A DNA stretch of 64,000 nucleotides from Clostridiales bacterium (GTDB lineage Bacteria > Bacillota > Clostridia > Christensenellales > CAG-138). Position numbers and translations under genes: made by a program. The DNA is taken from NCBI GenBank assembly GCA_918244965.1, contig CAKJYC010000043.1, positions 24,248 to 88,247 on the forward strand. The letters are read 5' to 3'. The notes under the pieces were generated by a model, which saw only the letters and a program-made list of their open reading frames with translations, had not been told where the DNA came from and did not search any database. Positions 55,902 through 64,000 of the stretch are shown here, one piece after another (the stretch's first letter is position 1; each line of letters opens with the position of its first letter).

Positions 55902-57389
55902 TCAGTTCTTGTCAAACAGGCGGTTGGTCTTGCGCTGCGGCTCGCAGGTCAGATTGATGCCGAGCCGGCGGTACACCTCAAGGTCCACGCGCGAGAGCAT
56001 CACGGTCGAATGCGCCTCTAGCCCCTTGAGCTCGCCGAGCACCTTCATGGCGCGGTCGGCGGTTGGGTTCATGGTGGCGCAGATAGACAACGCATAGAGC
56101 AGCTCGTCGCTGTGCAGACGCGGGTTCTCGCTGCCGAAGTGGTTCGTTTTCAGCTCGCGGATCGGCTGCAGCACGATCGGCGCGATCAGGTCGATGTCCG
56201 GCTGGATGCCCGCAAGCGCCTTCAGCGCGTTCATCAGCGCGCCGGCCGCAGCGCCCATCATGGTGCCGTTCTTGCCTGTGACCATTCTGCCGTCGGGCAG
56301 TTCGATCGCCATTGCCGCGCCGCCGGTCTCCTTGTCGCGCGCAAGCGCCGCCGCAACGACCGGTCGATCCTCCACCGAGACGTTTGCGCGGGACATGATG
56401 AACTCCGCCTTGCCGATCTGCTCGCGGTCGATGAGGCCGCGCTTGAACGCGCACGCCGCATGATAGTAGCGGCGGATGATCTCCTGACAGGCCGCATGCC
56501 GCACGACCTCGTCGTCGGTGATGCAGAAGCCGACCATGTTGACGCCCATATCCGTCGGCGACCGGTACGGCGACGTGCCGTAGATGTGCCTGAACATCGC
56601 GTTCAGCACCGGGAACGATTCGACGTCGCGGTTGTAGTTGGTCGTGGTCTGGCCATAGGCTTCGAGGTGGAACGGGTCGATGAGGTTCACGTCGTCGAGG
56701 TCGGTCGTCGCCGCCTCATACGCAAGGTTGACCGGATGCGACACCGGCAGGTTCCAGATCGGGAACGTCTCGAACTTCGCGTAGCCCGCGCGCACGCCGC
56801 GCGTGAACTCCTGATAGACCTGCGACAGGCACACGGCGAGCTTGCCGCTGCCCGGACCCGGTGCGGTGACGACGACCAGCGGGCGCGTCGTCTCGACAAA
56901 CTGGTTCCTGCCGAAGCCGTCGGGGCTTAAAATCAGCGAAGGATTCTGCGGATAGCCCTCGATCGGGTAGTGCAGATAGACCTTGACGCCGAGGCGGCGG
57001 AGCTTGTCGGCGAACGCGTCGACGACGGGCTGGTTATGATAGCGCGTAATGACGACGCCGGACACCAGCAGGTTCTTCTTGCGGAATGCGTCGATCAGCC
57101 GCAGCACCTCGCGGTCGTAGGCGATGTCGAGGTCGTTCCGCACCTTGTTGTGCTCGATGTCGCCCGCATGGATCGCGATGATGATCTCCGCGGAGTCCTT
57201 CAGCTGTTCGAGCATGCGGATCTTGCTGTCCGGCGCAAAGCCCGGCAGCACGCGCGCCGCGTGGTAATCGTCGAACAGCTTGCCGCCGAATTCGAGGTAC
57301 AGCTTGTCCCCGAACCGTTCGATGCGCTCGATGATCTTCTGCGACTGCATCGAAATGTACTTGTCGTTGTCAAACCCGATCTTTGCCAT
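55902..57389 (-). CDS. DUF1846 family protein
   Basis: MAKIGFDNDKYISMQSQKIIERIERFGDKLYLEFGGKLFDDYHAARVLPGF...VVTAPGPGSGKLAVCLSQ. Confidence 0.92.
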   Translation of the reverse strand: MAKIGFDNDKYISMQSQKIIERIERFGDKLYLEFGGKLFDDYHAARVLPGFAPDSKIRMLEQLKDSAEIIIAIHAGDIEHNKVRNDLDIAYDREVLRLIDAFRKKNLLVSGVVITRYHNQPVVDAFADKLRRLGVKVYLHYPIEGYPQNPSLILSPDGFGRNQFVETTRPLVVVTAPGPGSGKLAVCLSQVYQEFTRGVRAGYAKFETFPIWNLPVSHPVNLAYEAATTDLDDVNLIDPFHLEAYGQTTTNYNRDVESFPVLNAMFRHIYGTSPYRSPTDMGVNMVGFCITDDEVVRHAACQEIIRRYYHAACAFKRGLIDREQIGKAEFIMSRANVSVEDRPVVAAALARDKETGGAAMAIELPDGRMVTGKNGTMMGAAAGALMNALKALAGIQPDIDLIAPIVLQPIRELKTNHFGSENPRLHSDELLYALSICATMNPTADRAMKVLGELKGLEAHSTVMLSRVDLEVYRRLGINLTCEPQRKTNRLFDKN

Positions 57390-57400
57390 GGTCCCTCTCC

Positions 57401-58681
57401 TCAATCCTCATTCTCAAACGGATCCCATCCCGTAACGCGCATCTTCGCAGACAGGATCCGGTATACGCTTTCGTTGAGCCGCTGCTCGCTGATGACGCCG
57501 CTTTCGACCGCCTCATAGAGCCCCTCCAGGATCTCGCGCTGGTACCTGTGCACGGCCCCGCACAGGATCAGATCGCCGCCCGCAAGGATGAACTGCACTG
57601 CCGCCGTTTTGGGCGAGGCCTGATTCCTCAGCCCCGCCATGCGGAAATCGTCGCTCATCACAAGGCCCGTAAAGCCGAGCTCTTCACGCAAAACGTCCGT
57701 GATCAGCACCTTGGACTGGCTCGCAATGTGTTCGCCGTCGATGTTCGGGTACGCGATGTGCGCAACCATCACGCCGTCCGCCGCGTCGATCGCCTCCGCA
57801 AACGGTATCAGCTCATAGCCCCGCAGCGCGTCGAGCGATTTGTGCACCGTCGGCGTGGACGCGTGCGAATCCGCGTTCGTCGCGCCGTGGCCCGGAAAAT
57901 GCTTGACGATGGACAGGCAGCCGCCGTCGTGCAGGCCCTCGATGCAGGCGACGCCGATCCTTGCCGCAACGTTCGCGTCGGACGAAATGATCCGCTTTTT
58001 GAGAAACGTCCCGTCCGGGTTCGCCGCCACGTCCAGACACGGCGCAAGATCAACATTGATCCCGACGCCCGTGAGGCCCTCAGCGATGTAGCGGAACTGT
58101 TCGCGCGCCTTGTCCGTGTCGTTTTTGCTGCCGAGCGTACGCGCGCTCGACAGCGTTTTGCTCCAGCGGAACCGCGTGACGCTGCCGCCCTCAACGTCGG
58201 TGCTGATCAAAAGCGGGATCTCACTCCCGTTCACGCTGCGGACGCTGGCGGTCAGCCGTTCGCACTGCGCAAAGCCGCCGTCGCCGCCGGTGCGGACAAT
58301 GTTCTTCTCGCCGTACAGGATGACGCTGCCGATCCGGTACTGCTCCATGATGGCGCGAAACTCCGCGGAGATCTCCTTCGTGCCGGAGAAGCCGAACATG
58401 CACAGCTGCCCGATCCGCTCCTCGACCGTCATGCCCTCGATGTACGCGTACAGCCGTTGCTCAGGCGAAAGCGTCGGCTCCGGCGTCGGCACCGCGGTCG
58501 GCTCCGGCGTCGGTGTGTCGGTCGGCGCGTCGGTCGGCGCAGCGGTCGGCGCAGCCGTTTCGGGAACCGCCGTCGGCGACGCTTCCGGCGCGGGGCTGAC
58601 GACGGCAACCGATCCGCCCGGCTCCGCCGCACAGCCGATCATCATCAGCGCGATCAGAAACAGACACCAAAACTTCTTCAT
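57401..58681 (-). CDS. Glycoside hydrolase family 3 lipoprotein (NagZ-like)
   Basis: Lipobox MMIGCAAEP; SIVKHFPGHGATNADSH; GFTGLVMSDDFRMAGL. Confidence 0.93.
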   Translation of the reverse strand: MKKFWCLFLIALMMIGCAAEPGGSVAVVSPAPEASPTAVPETAAPTAAPTDAPTDTPTPEPTAVPTPEPTLSPEQRLYAYIEGMTVEERIGQLCMFGFSGTKEISAEFRAIMEQYRIGSVILYGEKNIVRTGGDGGFAQCERLTASVRSVNGSEIPLLISTDVEGGSVTRFRWSKTLSSARTLGSKNDTDKAREQFRYIAEGLTGVGINVDLAPCLDVAANPDGTFLKKRIISSDANVAARIGVACIEGLHDGGCLSIVKHFPGHGATNADSHASTPTVHKSLDALRGYELIPFAEAIDAADGVMVAHIAYPNIDGEHIASQSKVLITDVLREELGFTGLVMSDDFRMAGLRNQASPKTAAVQFILAGGDLILCGAVHRYQREILEGLYEAVESGVISEQRLNESVYRILSAKMRVTGWDPFENED

Positions 58682-58810
58682 GATACCATTATAGCATAGC
58701 GTTTTCTCTTTTACCAGTCTGTCCGTCGGAATTTACAGGGATGTTGCAACTTTGTTGCATCCGGCGATCAGTACGGGACCGGACCGTATGCGGCGAAGGT
58801 CGATCAAAGG

Positions 58811-58834
58811 AGCCTTGCGGTCGGACGCAAGGCT
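58811..58834 (-). terminator. Stem-loop downstream of the EamA transporter gene
   Basis: AGCCTTGCG GTCGGA CGCAAGGCT; weak T tract. Confidence 0.5.
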
Positions 58835-58865
58835 CGATTCTGTACGGGCGGTTTTCAAGCCGGGA

Positions 58866-59897
58866 CTACCGATGCGATGCGCGGGGCAGCTTTTCCAGCT
58901 CGCTTTGGGTGTGCCGGTGCCCGTGGCTGCCGTCCGTGATGTAATGGTTATGCGCATGGGAATGCGTGACCGTATGCGTATGCGTCGACCCGTCGTGCGT
59001 ATGGGTGAACGTATGCGTATGAACATGGACGTGGTTCCGTATCAGCGTGTCCATAACGACAAGCAGCGTTCCGAGGATCATGACGGAAAGCGCGGCAAGG
59101 TACATCCATGTCGGTTTTTCCTTCAGGAACAGGAAGGACAGCAGCGCGCCGATGAACGGCGCCACGGCATAATACGCGCTCGTCTTTGCCGCGCCGAGGA
59201 CGTTCTGCGCGCGAACATACAGAAAGATGGACAGGCCGTACGCAACAAAGCCCAACAGCAGCGCCGGAGCAATACAGAGAAGCGGCGGTATCGGCTCTTT
59301 TTGAATGCATGCGATCGCCAATGCGCCGAGACCGGAAAAAACGCCTTTCAGGATGACGATCTCGTATGTGCTTTTCGATGAGAGCTTTCTCGTGCAGTTG
59401 TTCTCGAATCCCCAGCAGACCGCCGCCGCAAGGACCAGCAGGGAGCCGTAAGAAAAGCGAAAGCTCTCCGCGCCGTCGATCGAAAGCAGAACGCTGGAAA
59501 GCGTAATGAGCGCGATCGCCAGCCACAGGCGCTTGGAAACGGGTTCCTTGAAGACCGCAAGCGCGATCAGTGCCGTTGCGACGATCTCGAAATTGCCGAG
59601 CAGAGAAGCGTTCGATGCAAAGCCCATGGACAGTCCCAGCATCAGAAGGATCGGCGCAGCAATATCCAGTACGATCATGCCGATCACAAACGGAAGGTCC
59701 TTCCTGTTCAGCTTTTCCCGCTTGTCTTTTCGATCAAAAAGCGATACGATCCCGATCCCGATCCCGGCGCCGAGATAGAGCAGTGCCGCCATCGTCATCG
59801 CGCCGACGCGGTTCAGCAGCAATTTGGACACGGGAATATTGACGGCATAGAATGCCGCCGCCAGAATTGCATACAGGATCGCCCTCGTCTTTTTCAT
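58866..59897 (-). CDS. DMT/EamA-family transporter with histidine-rich C-terminal tail
   Basis: Ten-helix EamA pattern; tail NHVHVHTHTFTHTHDGSTHTHTVTHSHAHNHYITDGSHGHRHTQ. Confidence 0.9.
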   Translation of the reverse strand: MKKTRAILYAILAAAFYAVNIPVSKLLLNRVGAMTMAALLYLGAGIGIGIVSLFDRKDKREKLNRKDLPFVIGMIVLDIAAPILLMLGLSMGFASNASLLGNFEIVATALIALAVFKEPVSKRLWLAIALITLSSVLLSIDGAESFRFSYGSLLVLAAAVCWGFENNCTRKLSSKSTYEIVILKGVFSGLGALAIACIQKEPIPPLLCIAPALLLGFVAYGLSIFLYVRAQNVLGAAKTSAYYAVAPFIGALLSFLFLKEKPTWMYLAALSVMILGTLLVVMDTLIRNHVHVHTHTFTHTHDGSTHTHTVTHSHAHNHYITDGSHGHRHTQSELEKLPRASHR

Positions 59898-60061
59898 CAG
59901 CACCGCCGCGTCAAGTCCCGATTGTTACCATGGATTATAGCATGGATGCTGCAAAAAACCAAGCCGGTCCGAAAAAACCGATCGCATTTTCCCATTCCGC
60001 TGTTTAGACGGGAGACTGACACCGTCATCATGAATTGCGCCATGCGGCGTATGAAATGTGC

Positions 60062-60090
60062 TTGCAATCGGGCGCGGGAGGGAGTATACT
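60062..60090 (+). promoter_or_regulatory. Sigma-70-type promoter for pckA
   Basis: TTGCAA-17 nt-TATACT. Confidence 0.8.
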
Positions 60091-60164
60091 GAAATTAAGA
60101 TGGGGTGGGATGGGAAATCGCCCGGACCGCACCGGAAATTATCTCAAACAAAGGAGCGAATGAT

Positions 60165-61763
60165 ATGAATCTCGAATCTCTCGGCATCCTCAATCCGAAG
60201 GCGGTGTATCGCAATCTGACGGTTCCGGAGCTCTATGAGCATGCTTTGGAGCGCAAGGAAGGCGTCATCATGGACAACGGCGCGCTGCTCGTCAAGACCG
60301 GCAAATACACCGGCCGCAGCGCACAGGATAAGTTTATCGTCGATTCCGAAGGCGTCCACGACCTGATCGCGTGGGGCAAGGTCAACGTGCCCGTGAAGCG
60401 CGAAAAGTTCGACGCCATCAAGTCCAAGATGGTCGCGTACCTGCAGGGCCGCGACGTGTTCGTGTTCGACGGCTTTGCGGGCGCGGACAAGAAATACGCG
60501 AAGAAGTTCCGCGTGATCTGCGAGCTCGCAAGCGAAGCGCTGTTCATCCGCGATCTGCTCGTCCGTCCGACCGAAGAGGAATTGGCCTCGTTCGGCGAGC
60601 CGGATTACACGCTGATCGCCTGCCCCGGCTTCAAGTGCAGCCCGGCAATCGACGGCACGCGCTCCGAGGCCGCGATCATGATCGACTATGAGGCGCATAT
60701 GATCCTCGTCGCGGGCAGCCAGTACGCGGGCGAGATCAAAAAGTCCGTCTTCTCCACCATGAACTTCGTCCTGCCTTTGGAGGGCACGCTGCCGATGCAC
60801 TGCTCGGCGAACATGGACCCCGAAACCAAGGAGACCGCCGTGTTCTTCGGCCTCTCCGGCACCGGCAAAACGACGCTGTCCGCCGACCCGAACCGCATGC
60901 TGATCGGCGACGACGAGCACGGCTGGGACGAAGAGGGCATCTTCAACATCGAGGGCGGCTGCTACGCAAAGTGCATCGACCTCGTCGAAGAGGAGCAGCC
61001 GGAGATCTATCGCGCGATCCGCTTCGGCGCGCTGGTTGAAAACGTCGTCGTCAACGACAAGCGCCAGCCGGACTATTCCGATCCGAGCCTCGCGATCAAC
61101 AGCCGCGTCGGCTACCCGGTCGAATACATCCCGAACGCCGCGATCCCCGGCGTCGGCGGCATTCCGAAGGTCGTCATCTTCCTGACCTGCGACTCGTTCG
61201 GCGTGCTCCCGCCGATCTCCCTGCTTTCGAAGGAAGCGGCCATGTACCAGTTCGTCACCGGCTTCACCTCCAAGGTCGCCGGTACCGAGATCGGCATCAA
61301 CGAGCCGGTCCCGACGTTCTCCACGCTGTTCGGCGAGCCGTTCATGCCGCTGCGCGCGTCGGTCTACGCGAGCATGCTCGGCGAGCGCATCGAAAAGTAC
61401 AACACGAAGGTCTACCTCGTCAACACCGGCTGGGTCAGCGGTCCCGCAGTCAATCCGGACGGCAGCAAGAACCCGCGCATGAAGCTGCGCTACACCCGCG
61501 CGATGATCACCGCCGCGCTGAACGACGCGTACGCGAAGGAGAACGTGCCGTTTACGCACAACGACGTGTTCAACCTCGACGTCCCGGCCTTCGTGCCCGA
61601 CGCGGATGTGCCCGAAGAGATCATGAACCCCAGAAACCTCTGGGCCGACAAGGACGCCTACGATGCGCAGGCGAAGAAGCTCGCCGGCATGTTCCAGGAG
61701 AACTTCGAGAAGAAGTACCCCGACATGCCCGAAGCGATCAAGAACGCAGGCCCGAAGGCATAA
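60165..61763 (+). CDS. pckA: Phosphoenolpyruvate carboxykinase (ATP)
   Basis: GLSGTGKTTLSADPNRMLIGDDEHGWDEEGIFNIEGGCYAKCIDL. Confidence 0.98.
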   Translation: MNLESLGILNPKAVYRNLTVPELYEHALERKEGVIMDNGALLVKTGKYTGRSAQDKFIVDSEGVHDLIAWGKVNVPVKREKFDAIKSKMVAYLQGRDVFVFDGFAGADKKYAKKFRVICELASEALFIRDLLVRPTEEELASFGEPDYTLIACPGFKCSPAIDGTRSEAAIMIDYEAHMILVAGSQYAGEIKKSVFSTMNFVLPLEGTLPMHCSANMDPETKETAVFFGLSGTGKTTLSADPNRMLIGDDEHGWDEEGIFNIEGGCYAKCIDLVEEEQPEIYRAIRFGALVENVVVNDKRQPDYSDPSLAINSRVGYPVEYIPNAAIPGVGGIPKVVIFLTCDSFGVLPPISLLSKEAAMYQFVTGFTSKVAGTEIGINEPVPTFSTLFGEPFMPLRASVYASMLGERIEKYNTKVYLVNTGWVSGPAVNPDGSKNPRMKLRYTRAMITAALNDAYAKENVPFTHNDVFNLDVPAFVPDADVPEEIMNPRNLWADKDAYDAQAKKLAGMFQENFEKKYPDMPEAIKNAGPKA

Positions 61764-61825
61764 GGCGGCCGTTAACGGCGCCGGACCATTTGCGGCGAAG
61801 GGAAAGGCTTTTATCCCAATATGTG

Positions 61826-61857
61826 GAAAGCGCATCAAAACGATGCGCTTTCTTTTT
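61826..61857 (+). terminator. Intrinsic terminator of pckA
   Basis: GAAAGCGCATC AAAAC GATGCGCTTTC TTTTT. Confidence 0.9.
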
Positions 61858-61877
61858 ATCTGTTTCGCCGCAAATTA

Positions 61878-62066
61878 GCCGTGTTTTTGCCCCGTCGCAT
61901 ACCATAGTATAGCCTCCGGGGCAAAGAACACGGCTTCAGCTGTATTCTGTAAAGGGTGGTTTCAGACCACTACTACAGAATAGCTGCGAAATGGTCTTCC
62001 TGCGGTAAAAGAAGAAAACAGTGCGGCTATCGGAAAGGAGTTCGTTCTTTTTGCGGTTAGCCGCAC
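61878..62066 (+). ncRNA. Structured leader/intergenic region with three consecutive hairpins upstream of tnpV
   Basis: Hairpins 61878-61934, 61938-61985, 62021-62066 with long complementary arms. Confidence 0.55.
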
Positions 62067-62098
62067 CATTATTTTATCACAGACAGGAGGTTTTGTAA

Positions 62099-62470
62099 AT
62101 GAAGTCTTATTTTGAAGAACGCGGTGGGACATACACAGAAGTCGGACAGGTATTGATTCCGAGCCTCGTCATGGACGAGCAGCCGGAAGGCGACATTGGC
62201 GTATGGGGTTGGCGACGGAAACGATACCTAAAAGAGCATCGGAAGGGTATCTACAATCAGATGCTCATGAACGGAACGATCACGCAGCATTTAATTGAGA
62301 TAAACGAACAAGCGATGGATATGCGGGAACGGTTGGTCAAGCAGTTCCAGAAAACCGAAGGCGTGACTGAAGATTTGAAACGCAGAGACCAAATGGCTTG
62401 GGTCGGGGCAATGAACAGCATTTATAACCGCGTGGATGAAATCATACTGCACGATCTGATTTATATCTAA
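62099..62470 (+). CDS. tnpV: Transposon-encoded protein TnpV
   Basis: MKSYFEERGGTYTEVGQVLIPSL...GVWGWRRKRYLKEHRKGIYNQMLMNGTITQHLIEINEQA. Confidence 0.92.
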   Translation: MKSYFEERGGTYTEVGQVLIPSLVMDEQPEGDIGVWGWRRKRYLKEHRKGIYNQMLMNGTITQHLIEINEQAMDMRERLVKQFQKTEGVTEDLKRRDQMAWVGAMNSIYNRVDEIILHDLIYI

Positions 62471-63006
62471 AGAAAGCCAAATAACAGTCGGAGGAGCATC
62501 TCGTAAATGGGATGCTCCTTTTTTATGTAATCAGCCTTTTATTAAGAATATCACATTGCTCCTGTCATACTGCAATTCAAAAATATATTATTTTGGCTCG
62601 TTTAAACGTGCAAGTTACTTGCACCTTTAGATGCAATAATCATCCTGCAAATCGTGATTATTCCAATAAAAAAGGAGAATGACTATGTAGTTTTGCGGCT
62701 GAATCATAAAACTGAATACTGTTCTACCGTCAGCGATACAGCATATAACCGGACAAATATGTAAGGTCGCGGGCATAGCCCGCTCCGATAACGTGTTCAA
62801 GAAAAGCTCTTACGCGAGCCCAACACAGGAACGGCTGCGGTCATGAGAACAGGATTAGAGAGCATTGCTTGAAGTACACTTTTGTATTTTTGATAAATAT
62901 ATTATTTTAGCAGGAACAATTTGGGGGTAGAAATTGCTTTTATAGGTGAGAGGGATATGTTGTAGCGACGTCGGAAAATGTAATAGAATACTGCTCCCAC
63001 ATTTTC

Positions 63007-63052
63007 CGTACCCATCTTGGGTACGAGTGGTGCGGTGCGCCATTGGCGCACC
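63007..63052. promoter_or_regulatory. Two adjacent perfect stem-loops
   Basis: CGTACCC ATCTT GGGTACG and GGTGCGCC ATT GGCGCACC. Confidence 0.5.
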
Positions 63053-63548
63053 GGAGACGGCAGCTTCGACGGCCATTTCGATATTATGATAACTACCCCC
63101 ACCATTCTTTACAACTGACCTCACTTTTCGAGGATCAGATAGGATCGCACCGCCGCAGCGGGAACGGCACAGTAAGAAAACCAAATAGAACGGCACTCTT
63201 CGGTCAGCTTTCGGGCTGACTTTTCTTTTGCCGTTCAGAAAGGAGTATCAGTAACGCACCGTCTGCGGACGGGAACGGAACAATCATGGAAATACAATAT
63301 AACAGGAGGACACCCTATCGACACATGACACAAAACCATTATCGCCATGTATATGGCAGCGGACGATCTTTGTTATTTCGTGGATCGTCCTTTTTGTATC
63401 GCACCGCTTGTCGGGAAGTGAACAGTAACGACCAATTTATTATTTTCAGAAAAGAGGATTTCAAACATGATAGACCATCGATCCAACAGCATCGTTACAC
63501 GACACACGTTCAACGGAATCTTGAGAAAAGGAGGGCTTGCGAGACAGG

Positions 63549-63740
63549 ATGTATCTGACCCAACGAATCGGAAACACAACGTACCGCGTCAAGGTCACGG
63601 TAAACGAAAGCGGTACGCAAACTTTAGAGGATATGCTGCTGCGGCTGATCCGCAATGATACCCTTGCAAACGGCGGCGAATGTGGTATAATAGCGTTACC
63701 GCAGGAAGGTCATCCGCAGCTCGAAAGGATACCTTCATGA
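63549..63740 (+). CDS. tnpW: Transposon-encoded protein TnpW
   Basis: MYLTQRIGNTTYRVKVTVNESGTQTLEDMLLRLIRNDTLANGGECGI. Confidence 0.88.
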   Translation: MYLTQRIGNTTYRVKVTVNESGTQTLEDMLLRLIRNDTLANGGECGIIALPQEGHPQLERIPS

Positions 63741-64000
63741 AGCAACCTATCATTACCAATCAGTTCACTGCTCTATATGAGCGCCTTTCCCGCGACGACG
63801 AGTTGTCCGGCGACAGCGTTTCGATCCAGACGCAAAAGTTCTTTTTAGAGGATTACGCAAAGCAGCACGGCTTTGTTCCGTTCGCCCATTATACCGACGA
63901 TGGGTTCAGCGGCGGCAACTTCATCCGTCCTTCGTGGAACCGGCTCGTTGCAGACGTGGAAGCCGGGAAGGTTTCGGCGGTAATCGTCAAGGATATGAGC
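63737..64000 (+). CDS. Large serine recombinase (TnpX-type), truncated by window end
   Basis: MKQPIITNQFTALYERLSRDDELSGDSVSIQTQKFFLEDYAKQHGF...DDGFSGGNFIRPSWNRLVADVEAGKVSAVIVKDMS. Confidence 0.93.
   Translation, partial: MKQPIITNQFTALYERLSRDDELSGDSVSIQTQKFFLEDYAKQHGFVPFAHYTDDGFSGGNFIRPSWNRLVADVEAGKVSAVIVKDMS

Larger units (their letters stand above)
61878..64000 (+). mobile_element. Tn4451-like mobilizable element, left part; left boundary approximate, right end off window
   Basis: Lower GC than flanks; tnpV, tnpW, tnpX-type recombinase in order. Confidence 0.8.

Noticed and set aside
60144-61838. 564-aa minus-strand ORF
   Set aside because: Antisense to pckA.
62855-63196. 113-aa minus-strand ORF in the mobile element
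   Set aside because: Overlaps strong hairpins and has no RBS or family match; more likely non-coding.
63286-63558. 90-aa ORF upstream of tnpW
   Set aside because: Overlaps tnpW start region, odd composition; probably leader sequence.

Overview
The window is a GC-rich chromosome segment, most likely from a gut-type Clostridia/Firmicutes (inferred from gene content and style, not measured). Its right end (about 61.9-64.0 kb) is the start of a lower-GC Tn4451-like element (tnpV, tnpW, and the 5' end of a tnpX-type large serine recombinase). Main blocks: (1) a GNAT-rich region (0.2-4.5 kb), including a GNAT/beta-lactamase-family fusion; (2) a secreted transglutaminase-like lipoprotein; (3) a minus-strand locus with a two-part WYL-type regulator and two paralogous HEPN-like proteins, one membrane-anchored (6.5-11.5 kb); (4) several large modular secreted proteins; (5) a Fic protein with a C-terminal winged-helix-like region and a near-perfect palindrome over its own -10 box; (6) NfnAB-type oxidoreductase genes next to glyA and folD; (7) two giant convergent surface proteins, one of which carries a recognisable ubiquitin domain directly after its signal peptide; (8) a teichoic-acid/wall-polymer cluster (44.4-54.7 kb) with a pyruvyltransferase/MenD-like fusion; (9) L,D-transpeptidase, DUF1846, GH3, an EamA transporter with a His-rich tail, and pckA. 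The best candidates for something new are the secreted ubiquitin-domain protein, the WYL + twin HEPN locus, the Fic self-operator, the pyruvyltransferase-TPP fusion, and a 31-aa microprotein behind a giant surface protein. All calls come from reading the sequence and the supplied ORF track; no searches were run.
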